The notes beneath the pieces are model-generated. The model had not been told where the DNA came from. It made no database searches and was given only the letters and a program-made list of their open reading frames with translations. Shown here piece after piece: positions 1-8,860 of a DNA stretch of 64,000 nt; positions within the stretch are counted from its first letter, which is position 1; each line of letters starts with the position of its first letter. The stretch covers positions 3,162,001 through 3,226,000 of the forward strand of contig OZ252110.1 of NCBI GenBank assembly GCA_965248545.1. The letters run 5' to 3'. Origin of the DNA: Alteromonas_E sp965248545. Lineage in GTDB: Bacteria > Pseudomonadota > Gammaproteobacteria > Enterobacterales > Alteromonadaceae. Made by a program: the position numbers and the translations under genes.

Positions 1-45
1 TTAATTATTAGCCGCTCACCCATATTAAAGCTCTATTGTTAGTGT

Positions 46-345
46 TTAAGGCAACACTCGTTTAAAGGGTTTTACCGTGACCGACGCGTATACACCTGCT
101 TCGATGTAAGGGTCGGCATCTGCCCACGCCTGAGCCTGAATCAGGTTTTCAAATTGAGCAATAACGGTACTACCTGTGAAACCGGCCTCTCCGGGGTTTT
201 CATCGTCGATTGCTGGATTTGGTCCAGCAACTAACAATCGCTTCTGCTCAGCCAACGCTTGCAACCGCGCTAGGTGAGCGGGCCTCGCCTCTAGCCTTTT
301 GGCCAAAGAGTTTGGTGTATCTTGAGCAAAGATTACATAGTACAT
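46..345 (-). CDS. yciI: YciI family protein
   Basis: A 99-residue protein that looks like a complete YciI-type ferredoxin-like alpha+beta domain. It opens with MYYVIFAQDTP, has an H-L-x-R-L-Q segment near residue 24 and a PNPAIDD loop near 43, and ends with the usual strand ASVTVKPFKRVL. YciI proteins are small and dimeric, with a conserved His/Asp pair thought to be catalytic; the cellular substrate is not known. The gene lies about 80 bp downstream of trpA on the same strand. An ATG at 23 on the minus strand could begin a further gene that runs out of the window, but too little of it is present to judge. Confidence 0.85.
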   Translation of the reverse strand: MYYVIFAQDTPNSLAKRLEARPAHLARLQALAEQKRLLVAGPNPAIDDENPGEAGFTGSTVIAQFENLIQAQAWADADPYIEAGVYASVTVKPFKRVLP

Positions 346-428
346 AATTGGATATCCACACTAGAGGGTTATCTATCAGGTGCCAAAACTGACCATTTTG
401 ACACCCTGTTCAGCACGCCCACCGCAAT

Positions 429-1235
429 TTAGAGAGCGGTTGCGGCTTTCATTTGGCTAACAAATGTATCAAGCCCCGTGAGCATCTTCTCCTGATCATC
501 GAGATTTTCAGCGATAATGTTCACAGTTGCTGAACCTGAAATTGCTCCTTTTGCTCCGGATTGAATCGCTGTAGCAACTTGCTTTGGTGTTGAGATACCA
601 AACCCAAGCAACGGCGGCGCTACTTGATACTGCGTAAGCTTCTCAATCAGTGAAGAAGCGGGAATGTCAGCAGCGGTCTCTGCTCCGGTTACACCTGCTC
701 TGCCAAGTAAATAGGTGTAGCCCGATGATTTCTCGCCGATGGTTTTCAGCGTTTCATCACTGGCATTTGGCGGTGCAATTAAAATCTGCTGAATCTCGTG
801 GCGATTTGCGACGTCAATAAACAGCTGAGACTCGCGAAGCGGCACGTCGGCAATCAATATGGAGTCAACTCCCGCGCGCTGTGCGTCTTGATAGAATTGC
901 TCAATGCCTCGCTTGAGAACTAAATTACTGTATAACAGTAAGCCAATCGGAACGTCTGGGTTGGCGTCGCGGATCGTTGCGATTATCTCAAAGCAATCAT
1001 CCGGCGTGATCTTGTTGGCAAGTGCACGAATACTCGCGCCTTGAATTGTCGGGCCGTCGGCAATCGGATCGGAGTAGGGTATCCCAAGTTCTAGGGCATC
1101 TGCACCAGAGTCAATCAATTGCTGGATAATTTGAATGGAGGTCGCTTTATCCGGATCACCAATCATGACAAAAGGCACGAAAGCGCCGGCTTTTTGTTGC
1201 TCCAAGCGTGTGAACATCTGTTCATAACGGGCCAT
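429..1235 (-). CDS. trpA: Tryptophan synthase alpha subunit
   Basis: This 268-residue protein cleaves indole-3-glycerol phosphate to indole and glyceraldehyde 3-phosphate in the last step of tryptophan synthesis. The TIM-barrel signature ALELGIPYSDPIADGP carries the two catalytic acids at their usual places, Glu49 and Asp60. The phosphate-binding loop GFGISTPKQV and the following SGSA are also present. Its ATG overlaps the trpB stop codon by one base, which indicates translational coupling with the partner subunit. It is the last trp gene of the operon. Length is normal for the family. Confidence 0.97.
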   Translation of the reverse strand: MARYEQMFTRLEQQKAGAFVPFVMIGDPDKATSIQIIQQLIDSGADALELGIPYSDPIADGPTIQGASIRALANKITPDDCFEIIATIRDANPDVPIGLLLYSNLVLKRGIEQFYQDAQRAGVDSILIADVPLRESQLFIDVANRHEIQQILIAPPNASDETLKTIGEKSSGYTYLLGRAGVTGAETAADIPASSLIEKLTQYQVAPPLLGFGISTPKQVATAIQSGAKGAISGSATVNIIAENLDDQEKMLTGLDTFVSQMKAATAL

Positions 1236-2416
1236 TAGTAGTCATCTCCTAATACATTGATTACGTGCGCTAAGTCTTTGTCACCACGCCCAGAAAGGTT
1301 AAGTACAATAATGGTTTCATCCTCGGCTTCATCTGCCATATTTAGCGCGTGAGCGAGTGCATGCGATGATTCTAGTGCTGGGATTATACCTTCTTTACGG
1401 GCTAACAATTTGAAAGCATTCAGTGCTTCTTCATCGGTAACGGCAACATATTCAGCTCGACCGATATCGGCCAAGTACGCGTGTTGAGGCCCAACGGCTG
1501 GATAGTCCAGCCCTGCAGACACTGAATAAGATTCTTCGATCTGACCATCTTTGTCTTGCATTATGTAACTGTATGCACCATGCAAGATGCCTTTTGAGCC
1601 CGTGCAGATGGCTGCTCCGTGATCTTTGGTATGAATGCCTTTACCCGCAGGCTCAACACCGACCAACCTCACAGATGGGTCATCGATAAAGTCAGCAAAC
1701 ATGCCAATCGCATTTGAGCCACCACCGACACACGCTACTACCGCGTCAGGCAAACGGCCTTCTTTTTCCATGATTTGTGCTCTGGTTTCCTCGCCAATCA
1801 TACGATGATACTCGCGCACGATGGTTGGAAAAGGGTGGGGGCCAGCGGCTGTCCCAAGCAGGTAGTGGGCTTTGTCATAATTTGCAGACCAGTCGCGCAT
1901 TGCTTCATTTACGGCGTCTTTTAGCGTGCCAGAACCCGAATTTACCGGGATAACTTCAGCGCCCATCAAACGCATTCTAAATACATTCGGCGCTTGGCGC
2001 TCAACATCCTTAGCACCCATGTAAATACGTGCTTTCAGACCCAACAATGCGCAAGCAAGGGCGGTTGCCACACCATGTTGTCCGGCACCTGTTTCGGCGA
2101 TGACTTCGCTTTTGCCCATGCGCTTGGTTAATAGCGCCTGACCTAACACCTGATTCGTTTTATGCGCACCACCATGCAATAAGTCTTCGCGCTTCAAATA
2201 CAGTTTTACGTTCGGGTTACTGACCAAATTGCGACTCAATGTCATCGCTGTCGGACGCCCAGCGTAGTCTTTTAGCAAAGACATAAATTCACGTTGGAAT
2301 TCAGGGTCTTGTTTTGCCTCTAAAAACGCTTGTTCCAATTGGTCGAGTGCGGGGATAAGCAGCTCAGGCACATACATGCCGCCATATTCACCAAACTTTG
2401 TATCCAATTTATTCAT
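1235..2416 (-). CDS. trpB: Tryptophan synthase beta chain
   Basis: This 393-residue PLP enzyme condenses indole, channelled from TrpA, with serine to give tryptophan. The PLP-lysine motif HGGAHKTNQ places the Schiff-base lysine at residue 86. The phosphate-binding glycine run CVGGGSNAIGMF and the C-terminal LSGRGDKD are intact. The N-terminus MNKLDTKFGEYGGMYVPE is typical. The gene lies 25 bp after trpCF and overlaps trpA by one base, so it is an internal gene of the attenuated trp operon. Nothing in it looks unusual. Confidence 0.97.
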   Translation of the reverse strand: MNKLDTKFGEYGGMYVPELLIPALDQLEQAFLEAKQDPEFQREFMSLLKDYAGRPTAMTLSRNLVSNPNVKLYLKREDLLHGGAHKTNQVLGQALLTKRMGKSEVIAETGAGQHGVATALACALLGLKARIYMGAKDVERQAPNVFRMRLMGAEVIPVNSGSGTLKDAVNEAMRDWSANYDKAHYLLGTAAGPHPFPTIVREYHRMIGEETRAQIMEKEGRLPDAVVACVGGGSNAIGMFADFIDDPSVRLVGVEPAGKGIHTKDHGAAICTGSKGILHGAYSYIMQDKDGQIEESYSVSAGLDYPAVGPQHAYLADIGRAEYVAVTDEEALNAFKLLARKEGIIPALESSHALAHALNMADEAEDETIIVLNLSGRGDKDLAHVINVLGDDY

Positions 2417-2441
2417 GTTTTACCTTTCGTTTTAAATCGTT

Positions 2442-3860
2442 TTAATAAGCCCGAAGCGCTGCATACAGTGCGTCGAGTTTGTTGGTATTTTTCACACCAG
2501 GCGTATCTTCAATCCCTGAGTTGATATCAATGCCTGCGGGGCAAGCGGTGATCGCCTTGACCGCATTTTGAGGGGCGATACCACCGGCTAAAATCAGTTT
2601 ATCCGCATGCGGGATTTGCTCGAGTAACGACCAGTCGAAAGAGTGGCCAGTGCCGCCACTTTGAGAGCCAACTTTGCAATCGAGTAGCACACGGTCGACA
2701 CTCCGCCACAAGGGGGTGTCAGGCGAGGTAATGGCGAGTGGATGGTGCTCCAAGTTTACGCCGATTTCGATACCGACAGCTTTCCATATTTCACATGATT
2801 CACCTAGGTGTTCCCGGACACTGGCAATGTAATCGAGGCTTTCGTCACCGTGCAATTGAATCGCAGCTAAACCGAGCTGTTCAGCAATGTGACAGACACG
2901 CTCAACTGACTCGTTAACGAATACACCTACATAGTCATTGTCCGTACCGTCAACGATAGTTTTCGCCTGTTCTAGGCTGAGCGCGCGAGGCGATTTTTCG
3001 GCAAAGATAAGACCGACATAATTTGTCGGCAGGCTTGCCAGATAATCGGCATCTTCTGCTCGCGTAATACCGCACACTTTGGTCGTCGGATAAATAAGTT
3101 GAGTTACCGCTTTAGCGAGATTTTTCTGGGCCATTAGCGCACTGCCCACGAGAAAACCGTCACAAATGGGGGATAAACGTTTGACGTCTGTATGCGTGTA
3201 GATGCCACTTTCAGAAATGACAACATGCTCAAAGTCCACTGATGCCAGCATAGGTACAAGCCGTTCAGTGGTGGCCAAATCAGTACTCAGGTCCCGTAAA
3301 TTGCGATTATTGATCCCGATGATGTTAGCGCGCAGATTGATTGCGCGCTGCATCTCTTCTTCGTTACTGACTTCGGTGAGTACATCCATTTGATAGGATT
3401 TAGCTAGCTTAGCCAACTCGCGATATTCGTCATCCGTAAGCACTGACAACATCAGTAATATTGCATCTGCACCGTAATAGCGTGCCAAGTGCACTTGATA
3501 AGGCACAACAAAGAAGTCCTTATTGATAACCGGTTGTTGCACCCTGTCGGTAACGTAGCGCAAATATTCGAACGTGCCTTGAAAATACTTTTCGTCGGTC
3601 AGTACAGAGATACAAGCCGCGTGCGGTGCGTATGCGCGAATAATCTCGTCTAAATCAAACGAGGCGCGAATGAGTCCTTTAGAAGGAGAGGCTTTTTTAC
3701 ACTCAAAAATAAAACTCGCATTGGGGGCGGCCAGGGCAGCATAAAAAGATTTCTGGGTCGGCTCCAATTGTTCAATAAACTGAGAAGCCGGAAACGTTGC
3801 TTCGCGCTGCGCGATTTCGATGCGTTTATCCTGAACGATTTTTTCTAGTACGTTTGCCAC
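2442..3860 (-). CDS. trpCF: Bifunctional indole-3-glycerol phosphate synthase / PRA isomerase
   Basis: A fusion of two TIM barrels, 472 residues in all. The first half (about 1-255) is indole-3-glycerol phosphate synthase: FECKKASPSKG near residue 53 holds catalytic Lys residues, and VISESGI closes the barrel. The second half starts at VCGITRAEDA near 263 and is phosphoribosylanthranilate isomerase, with the catalytic Cys in that motif and the LAGGIAPQNA phosphate loop near the end. It carries out the two consecutive steps from phosphoribosylanthranilate to indoleglycerol phosphate. The fused form is typical of enteric bacteria, Vibrio and Alteromonadales. It lies 2 bp after trpD and 25 bp before trpB. 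Confidence 0.97.
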   Translation of the reverse strand: MANVLEKIVQDKRIEIAQREATFPASQFIEQLEPTQKSFYAALAAPNASFIFECKKASPSKGLIRASFDLDEIIRAYAPHAACISVLTDEKYFQGTFEYLRYVTDRVQQPVINKDFFVVPYQVHLARYYGADAILLMLSVLTDDEYRELAKLAKSYQMDVLTEVSNEEEMQRAINLRANIIGINNRNLRDLSTDLATTERLVPMLASVDFEHVVISESGIYTHTDVKRLSPICDGFLVGSALMAQKNLAKAVTQLIYPTTKVCGITRAEDADYLASLPTNYVGLIFAEKSPRALSLEQAKTIVDGTDNDYVGVFVNESVERVCHIAEQLGLAAIQLHGDESLDYIASVREHLGESCEIWKAVGIEIGVNLEHHPLAITSPDTPLWRSVDRVLLDCKVGSQSGGTGHSFDWSLLEQIPHADKLILAGGIAPQNAVKAITACPAGIDINSGIEDTPGVKNTNKLDALYAALRAY

Positions 3861-3862
3861 TG

Positions 3863-4906
3863 TTAATGCTCCGTGGTGTCTGCTTGACTAATGCGTGCGG
3901 CTGACTGAATAGTGGCCAGAGGCTTGCCCTGATGCATACTCGAGATGGCCATTTCAGTTGCGTCCTTAAATGAATTACTCAACCCGCTCAATTGAATTAA
4001 CGCCGCGGCGTTCATAGCAATTGCGGCCTGGTGTGCTGGTTTTCCTTCACCCGAAAGTACGTCTGCAATCAATGCTCGGTTCACCTCTGGTTCTCCGCCC
4101 TCAATATCTTTTAAGTGATAGGTAGGGAGACCGAAATCGGCGGGCGAGACAGTGTAGGCCTTCTGTTGCCCATTTTCGACTTCAATTACCTGTGTATCTC
4201 CGTGTAAGGCTAATTCATCGAGACCACTACCATGCACAATGAGTGCACGCGGCATGTTGAGTCGCGTGATTACATCGGCATAGGGTTGCAACAGTGCCGG
4301 ACTGTATACGCCCAACACGCTATGGGAGGGTTTGGCCGGATTCGCCAATGGCCCTAAAATATTGAACAATGTGCGCGTTTTAAGCGAGCCTCTTACCGGT
4401 ATCGCGTGCTTTACGCCAGCATGATAAACGGGCGCAAAAAGAAAACAAAAGTTACTTTCATCGAGGCATTGACGCGCCAAAACCGGAGATGACATTAATT
4501 CATAGCCAAAGGCTGCGAATAAATCAGCAGAACCGGACTTGCTTGAGACACTGCGGTTACCATGCTTGGCAACCTTCACACCACAGCTGGCTGCCACAAT
4601 TGCCGCTGCACTGGAGATATTGATGGTATTGTGGCCGTCGCCACCAGTACCGACTATGTCAGTAAAGGCATAGTCAGGGCGCACAAACTTTGCTGCATTT
4701 GATCGCATCGCATCTGCCGCTCCCGCGATTTCTGCCGCCGTTTCGCCTTTGATTTTTAGGCTGATCAATAGTGCAGATAATTGATTTTGGTCGAGCTGCC
4801 CGCGCATTACACTGTCAAATATATCGAATGTCTGGTGTTGGTCTAGATTTACACCCGCATATAAGGATTCAAGTGTCGCCAGTATTTGATTGTTATCCAT
4901 TGGCAT
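3863..4906 (-). CDS. trpD: Anthranilate phosphoribosyltransferase
   Basis: This 347-residue enzyme transfers phosphoribose from PRPP to anthranilate. The PRPP-binding glycine motif GTGGDG is at 86-91, followed by NISSAAAIVAASCGVKVAKHGNRSVSS, which is characteristic of the family. The start was set at the ATG at 4906 because an AAGGAG Shine-Dalgarno lies 8 bases upstream; a second in-frame ATG two codons later is less likely. The start lies inside the 3' end of trpG (14 bp overlap), so the two are coupled. TrpD is separate from TrpG here, unlike the fused E. coli TrpGD. Confidence 0.96.
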   Translation of the reverse strand: MPMDNNQILATLESLYAGVNLDQHQTFDIFDSVMRGQLDQNQLSALLISLKIKGETAAEIAGAADAMRSNAAKFVRPDYAFTDIVGTGGDGHNTINISSAAAIVAASCGVKVAKHGNRSVSSKSGSADLFAAFGYELMSSPVLARQCLDESNFCFLFAPVYHAGVKHAIPVRGSLKTRTLFNILGPLANPAKPSHSVLGVYSPALLQPYADVITRLNMPRALIVHGSGLDELALHGDTQVIEVENGQQKAYTVSPADFGLPTYHLKDIEGGEPEVNRALIADVLSGEGKPAHQAAIAMNAAALIQLSGLSNSFKDATEMAISSMHQGKPLATIQSAARISQADTTEH

Positions 4907-5522
4907 GAGAATCGCTCCTTGTTTGCGTAAATGAGTGCTCAGTCAAAAATTGTAAGGACTGCAGCAGCAACTGGCTGCCTTGTGCAGTCAGTATAGATTC
5001 TGGGTGAAACTGAAAACCGATCAGTTTTTGAGCCGAGTGGTGCACGGCCATAGGGAGCCCATCGACACTGGCAATCACGTCGAGTTCGGCAGGTAAGTCA
5101 GTGCCGATCAATGAGTGATAGCGCGCAACGGAGAGCGGTTGTGGTAAGTTTGCGAAAATCGCTGCATGGCAATGTTGTATGGATGACGCTTTGCCGTGCA
5201 TCACCTGACCCGCTCGCACCACTTTGCCGCCGAGGTGTTCGACGATCGCCTGATGGCCCAAACAGATTCCAATCACTGGATATACGCCCGCAACTTTGCT
5301 TAATAGCTCAGGCATGCAGCCTGCGTCGCTCGGTGCTCCGGGCCCCGGCGACAATACTAATACTACATCATTGTGCTGGGACTGCGCGGCCATTTGCTCA
5401 ACAATATGTTGTGCAGGAACCGTGTTACGAAAAATGCGAACATCTAAATCGAGTGCACGAAGTTCATCGACTAGGTTGTACGAAAAAGAATCTACATTAT
5501 CGAGCAAGAACACACTGATCAT
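4893..5522 (-). CDS. trpG: Anthranilate synthase glutamine amidotransferase component
   Basis: A class I glutamine amidotransferase of 209 residues that supplies ammonia to TrpE. The nucleophile elbow GICLGHQ puts the catalytic Cys at 87, and FHPES supplies His173 and Glu175, so the triad is complete. The oxyanion loop SPGPGAP is at about 59-65. The gene overlaps the trpE stop by 4 bases and runs 14 bases into trpD, fitting tight translational coupling. Similar proteins act as PabA; the trp operon position decides for TrpG. Confidence 0.96.
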   Translation of the reverse strand: MISVFLLDNVDSFSYNLVDELRALDLDVRIFRNTVPAQHIVEQMAAQSQHNDVVLVLSPGPGAPSDAGCMPELLSKVAGVYPVIGICLGHQAIVEHLGGKVVRAGQVMHGKASSIQHCHAAIFANLPQPLSVARYHSLIGTDLPAELDVIASVDGLPMAVHHSAQKLIGFQFHPESILTAQGSQLLLQSLQFLTEHSFTQTRSDSHANG

Positions 5523-7123
5523 GACGGTTCTCCTGTTTCTGCGTAACCTAAATACGATGATTGAATAGCACTGATTACGGCTTGTGCTTTACTGCGGGTC
5601 TCATCTGCTTCCGCCTGCGGATCCGAATCATATACCACTCCAGCTCCAGCCTGAATGTAAGCGGTCCCCTGTTTGACAAAAGCACTGCGAATGACGATAC
5701 ACGAGTCCATATCACCTTCACCGTTTAAATAGCCCACAGCGCCTCCGTAACTGCCTCTGCGTTGTTTCTCAACACCGCGGATGAGTCTTGCAGCACTGAC
5801 TTTTGGCGCGCCAACGAGCGTGCCCATATTCATACACGCTTGGTATGCATGTAACGCATCTAAATCTTCTCTCAGTTCACCGATAACGCGCGAAACCAAA
5901 TGCATAACATGAGAGTAGCGATCAACTTTAAGCAGATCTTTCACGTATCGGGTCCCCGGTTTACTGACTCTGGCTACATCATTACGGGCTAAATCGACTA
6001 GCATCATATGCTCTGATTTTTCTTTAGTGTCCTCTCTGAGATCCAACTCGATACGGCTATCTAAATCGGGATCGAGCTGTCCATTCGGGCGTTTACCTCT
6101 GGGACGCGTACCTGCAATCGGATAAATCTCGACAATATTGGTATCCGCAGAGTACTTCAACGCCGATTCTGGAGACGCACCGAACATGCAAAACTCTGCA
6201 TCTTTCAAGTAAAACATATACGGACTAGGGTTTTGTGTTCTGAGTTGAGCGTACGCGTGTATTGGTGAAGGGCAGGGTAGCGAAAAGGTGCGTGACGGCA
6301 CCACTTGAAAAATATCCCCTGCCAGAATGTGTTCTTTTAGATCAATAACATCAGTGATGAACTGTTGATCGCTTTTGTCTTCCGATACAGGCGGATGTTC
6401 GTTCAGCGGCGCCAACGCTGGTAATACGTCTGGGAGGTTAGCAATCGCGGCTTTTAAGGTTTCGACGCGCTGGCTAACGCCGAGATAAATATTGGCCACT
6501 TGCGGGCCTGAAAATACGCTGCCGATTATATCCGTGGTTTGGGTTTGATGGTCAATCAGTAATAGCGTTTCAGCCACATAAAATACATAGTCCGGACAAC
6601 TGTTTTCACTCTCTTTGACCGATTGTAATTGCTCGAATGTTGCAAGCAAGTCATACGCAAACGCGCCGCCGAGAAACACTGCATGCGGGGTTTCCCGAAT
6701 CGCTTGGATGTTGTCTAAAATCAAGCGCAACGCGTCAAAAACAGACGGTAGCTTTAAACGCGCGTCTTCATCACTGGTAGTGTCATCGGCGTGACATTTT
6801 AACCGCAAACCGTTGTCCTGGGGTTCGCACGCAATCCCGTCTGGACAGTGGCTTGCAATCACGTCCAGCAAGTGATTGCCGTTAGTGGTCAATGCATAGC
6901 AATTGACCGTTTGGCCATTGCATTCAATACGCAAGGCAGCATCGACAAGCACGAGGCTCTTCAGGTTGTCTTTGCTTTCAATCTCCGCAGATTCAAGCAG
7001 CATTGAATGAGCACTGTCCGCGCATAAATGTTGAAACGCGACCAGCGGATCGTTGATGTAGTTCGCGGATTGTTGAATTGATTCAACCCGTCCGATTTGA
7101 GTTCCTAACTCAGTTAAACTCAT
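5519..7123 (-). CDS. trpE: Anthranilate synthase component I
   Basis: This 534-residue enzyme converts chorismate plus ammonia to anthranilate and is the committed step to tryptophan. The N-terminal LLESAEI motif (about residues 40-46) is the tryptophan feedback-inhibition site. The C-terminal chorismate-binding domain shows ILAGDIFQVVPSR, PIAGTRPRG and HMMLVDLARND in order. The ATG at 7123 is the first gene start after the trp attenuator. Length is typical of gammaproteobacterial TrpE. Two levels of control are therefore visible: attenuation in the leader and allosteric inhibition in the protein. Confidence 0.97.
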   Translation of the reverse strand: MSLTELGTQIGRVESIQQSANYINDPLVAFQHLCADSAHSMLLESAEIESKDNLKSLVLVDAALRIECNGQTVNCYALTTNGNHLLDVIASHCPDGIACEPQDNGLRLKCHADDTTSDEDARLKLPSVFDALRLILDNIQAIRETPHAVFLGGAFAYDLLATFEQLQSVKESENSCPDYVFYVAETLLLIDHQTQTTDIIGSVFSGPQVANIYLGVSQRVETLKAAIANLPDVLPALAPLNEHPPVSEDKSDQQFITDVIDLKEHILAGDIFQVVPSRTFSLPCPSPIHAYAQLRTQNPSPYMFYLKDAEFCMFGASPESALKYSADTNIVEIYPIAGTRPRGKRPNGQLDPDLDSRIELDLREDTKEKSEHMMLVDLARNDVARVSKPGTRYVKDLLKVDRYSHVMHLVSRVIGELREDLDALHAYQACMNMGTLVGAPKVSAARLIRGVEKQRRGSYGGAVGYLNGEGDMDSCIVIRSAFVKQGTAYIQAGAGVVYDSDPQAEADETRSKAQAVISAIQSSYLGYAETGEPS

Positions 7124-7146
7124 AATTTCCGTTACTCCAGCTACAG

Positions 7147-7178
7147 AAAAAAAAAGGCCCGTGTAAAAACGGGCCTTT
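7147..7178 (-). terminator. trp operon attenuator terminator
   Basis: Read on the minus strand, GGCCCG (7175-7170) and CGGGCC (7161-7156) form the stem, extended by flanking AAA/TTT, and a run of nine U follows (7155-7147). It lies between the leader peptide and trpE, so it is the rho-independent attenuator and not the end of a gene. Confidence 0.93.
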
Positions 7179-7264
7179 GTTTAAAATATTGTTGCGCACA
7201 CGCACACCGCCCGTTATGTCAGGGAGTGCCACCACCAGTTCATTGTGTTGTTGTGCGTTTGCAT
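7156..7264 (-). promoter_or_regulatory. trp leader attenuator with competing stems
   Basis: Four segments can be paired. Segment 1, ACGCACA (7258-7252), lies in the leader peptide coding sequence. It pairs with segment 2, TGTGCGT (7206-7200). ACGGGC (7214-7209), at the leader stop codon, can instead pair with GCCCGT in the 5' arm of the terminator, forming an antiterminator. The 3-4 stem is the terminator at 7156-7175. A ribosome stalled at the three Trp codons would mask segment 1 and favour the antiterminator. The pairing is read by eye, not folded. Confidence 0.85.
7214..7264 (-). CDS. trpL: trp operon leader peptide
   Basis: A 16-codon open frame, MQTHNNTMNWWWHSLT, ending in TAA. Three consecutive tryptophan codons (TGG TGG TGG) sit near the end, immediately upstream of the attenuator stems. 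This is the sensor of charged tRNA-Trp: the ribosome stalls here when tryptophan is scarce and trpEGDCFBA is transcribed. A weak Shine-Dalgarno (ACGAG) lies about 8 bases before the ATG. It is too short for usual gene callers. A second in-frame ATG directly before NWWW could be an alternative start. Confidence 0.9.
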   Translation of the reverse strand: MQTHNNTMNWWWHSLT

Positions 7265-7352
7265 ATTAAATCTCGTTGCGGTGCGTAAATGATATCTTTG
7301 TGTCGGATACACACATATACTATGCGCTATAGAAGAAAACAAAACGCACCTT

Positions 7353-8243
7353 GTGTCAACCGAAAATTCACTCAATTTGTTAAAATTTGACTTGCACACC
7401 CATACCAAACATTCTGATGGCCATCTGACTGTCGAAGAATTGGTGACGCGAGCACATAATATGCAGGTCGACGTTTTAGCCATCACCGATCACGATACAG
7501 TTGCCGGATTGGAAACAGCGCATGCTTTCCAATCCCAACAGAAAAGACCGATGCACATTGTCAATGGTGTGGAACTGTCAACCCGCTGGCATGGCTTTGA
7601 TATCCATATCGTTGGACTTAATATCGATATCGCCGATCCAGTCTTTCAGAACGTTATTCGGCAACAACACGAGACACGCTCAGCTAGGGCGGTTCGTATT
7701 GCGGAGAAGCTTGCGAGCGCTGGGATTGAGGGGGTATACGAAAGAGTTAAGTGTACTGCAAACGGTGGCCAAATCACGCGTTCACACTACGCCAAAGCAT
7801 TGGTAGCGATGGGCGCGGTTAATGAACCAGCGCAAGCGTTTAAAAAGTGGTTGGGCAAGGGCAAGCGGGCGCACGTCGTCGCGAACTGGATCAGCATTGA
7901 ACAAGCTGTCGAGGCGATTCAACGCGCTGGCGGCAAGGCGGTTTTAGCGCACCCAACGCACTATGATATGACGACAAAATGGTTGCGTCGATTGATTGCA
8001 CACTTCGATACTGCTGGTGGTGATGGTGTCGAGTTAAATTACCCCAATCTCACCCCAGAAAAACAAAAGCTTTTGGTTGAGATCACGCAGCAACACGGTT
8101 TGTGTGGCTCTGTTGGATCAGATTTTCACTTCCCAAGTCGCTGGACAGAGTTGGGACGGCGATCACAATTACCTGACGAAATCACGCCAATATGGCATGA
8201 TTGGCATCATGATGAGCGATTCAGCCAACAAGGTAGCGCATGA
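7353..8243 (+). CDS. rnm: PHP-domain phosphoesterase (RNase AM / YciV family)
   Basis: A PHP-superfamily metal-dependent phosphoesterase of 296 residues. The first metal motif FDLHTHTKHSDG is at about 12-23 (Asp13, His15, His17), ITDHDT follows near 49, and late metal ligands appear in VLAHPTHY and GSDFHFP. The E. coli homologue (RnaAM, formerly YciV/TrpH) hydrolyses nucleoside 3',5'-bisphosphates and trims RNA 5' ends. The start is GTG at 7353; no strong ribosome site is visible. It is divergent from the trp leader, about 90 bp away, the same arrangement as in E. coli, and overlaps the next gene by 4 bases. Confidence 0.92.
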   Translation: MSTENSLNLLKFDLHTHTKHSDGHLTVEELVTRAHNMQVDVLAITDHDTVAGLETAHAFQSQQKRPMHIVNGVELSTRWHGFDIHIVGLNIDIADPVFQNVIRQQHETRSARAVRIAEKLASAGIEGVYERVKCTANGGQITRSHYAKALVAMGAVNEPAQAFKKWLGKGKRAHVVANWISIEQAVEAIQRAGGKAVLAHPTHYDMTTKWLRRLIAHFDTAGGDGVELNYPNLTPEKQKLLVEITQQHGLCGSVGSDFHFPSRWTELGRRSQLPDEITPIWHDWHHDERFSQQGSA

Positions 8244-8860
8244 GTCAGTTCTTTTATATCCATCCCGATAACCCTCAAGCTCGTTTGCTGAAGCAGGCAT
8301 GCGAGATTATTCGCAGTGGCGGAGTCGTTGTGTATCCAACCGATTCAGGCTATGCAATCGGCTGTCAAATCGATAACAAGCAAGCGCTTGAGCAAATATG
8401 TCGAATTCGAGACATTGGCAAGGATCACAATTTCACCTTGGTGTGCCGTGATATGTCGGAATTGTCAAACTACGCGATTGTCTCCAATGTCGCGTTTCGT
8501 CAATTGAAAAACAATACGCCCGGGCCATATACCTTCATCCTCAAGGCAACCAAAGAGGTTCCTAAGCGCCTACAAAACCCCAAACGTAAAACGATCGGTA
8601 TTCGCGTGCCGGACAACACCATCGCCTTACAGCTATTGGAGACGCTTGGTGAGCCGCTCATGTCGACGACGCTAATCTTGCCGGGGGAAGATGTCGCAGA
8701 GTTCGACCCTGATGAAATTCGCGATAAATTGGAAAAGCAGGTAGGCCTCATTATTCATGGTGGTTATTTGGGCGAGCAACCGACCACGGTTGTCGATTTA
8801 TCAGACGGTGATGCCGAGATCATTCGATACGGCAGCGGTGATCCAGAGCCTTTTTCATAA
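8240..8860 (+). CDS. yciO: YciO-type Sua5/YrdC family protein
   Basis: A 206-residue Sua5/YciO/YrdC-fold protein. The N-terminal ARLLKQACEIIRSGGVVVYPTDSGYAIGC and the following R-I-R-D-I-G-K-D-H loop form the nucleotide/threonine pocket of this family; KRKTIGIRVPDN and STTLILPGE complete the fold. TsaC/Sua5 relatives make threonylcarbamoyl-AMP for tRNA t6A37, but the YciO branch is usually not the essential t6A enzyme, so function is left open. The ATGA overlap with rnm and one-base abutment with scpA place it in a tight operon. Sequence and gene order favour YciO over TsaC. Confidence 0.9.
   Translation: MSQFFYIHPDNPQARLLKQACEIIRSGGVVVYPTDSGYAIGCQIDNKQALEQICRIRDIGKDHNFTLVCRDMSELSNYAIVSNVAFRQLKNNTPGPYTFILKATKEVPKRLQNPKRKTIGIRVPDNTIALQLLETLGEPLMSTTLILPGEDVAEFDPDEIRDKLEKQVGLIIHGGYLGEQPTTVVDLSDGDAEIIRYGSGDPEPFS

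Noticed and set aside
5111..5568. Plus-strand frames of 90-135 codons over trpG
   Set aside because: They lie entirely opposite the well-supported trpG gene and show no protein-like pattern.
7265..7352. TrpR operator before the trp leader
   Set aside because: I looked for a match to the E. coli TrpR palindrome and found only an imperfect CTATGCGCTATAG, too different to claim.
7214..7486. A 90-codon minus-strand frame over the trp leader
   Set aside because: Only its last 16 codons make sense, as the trp leader peptide; the rest overlaps the start of rnm.
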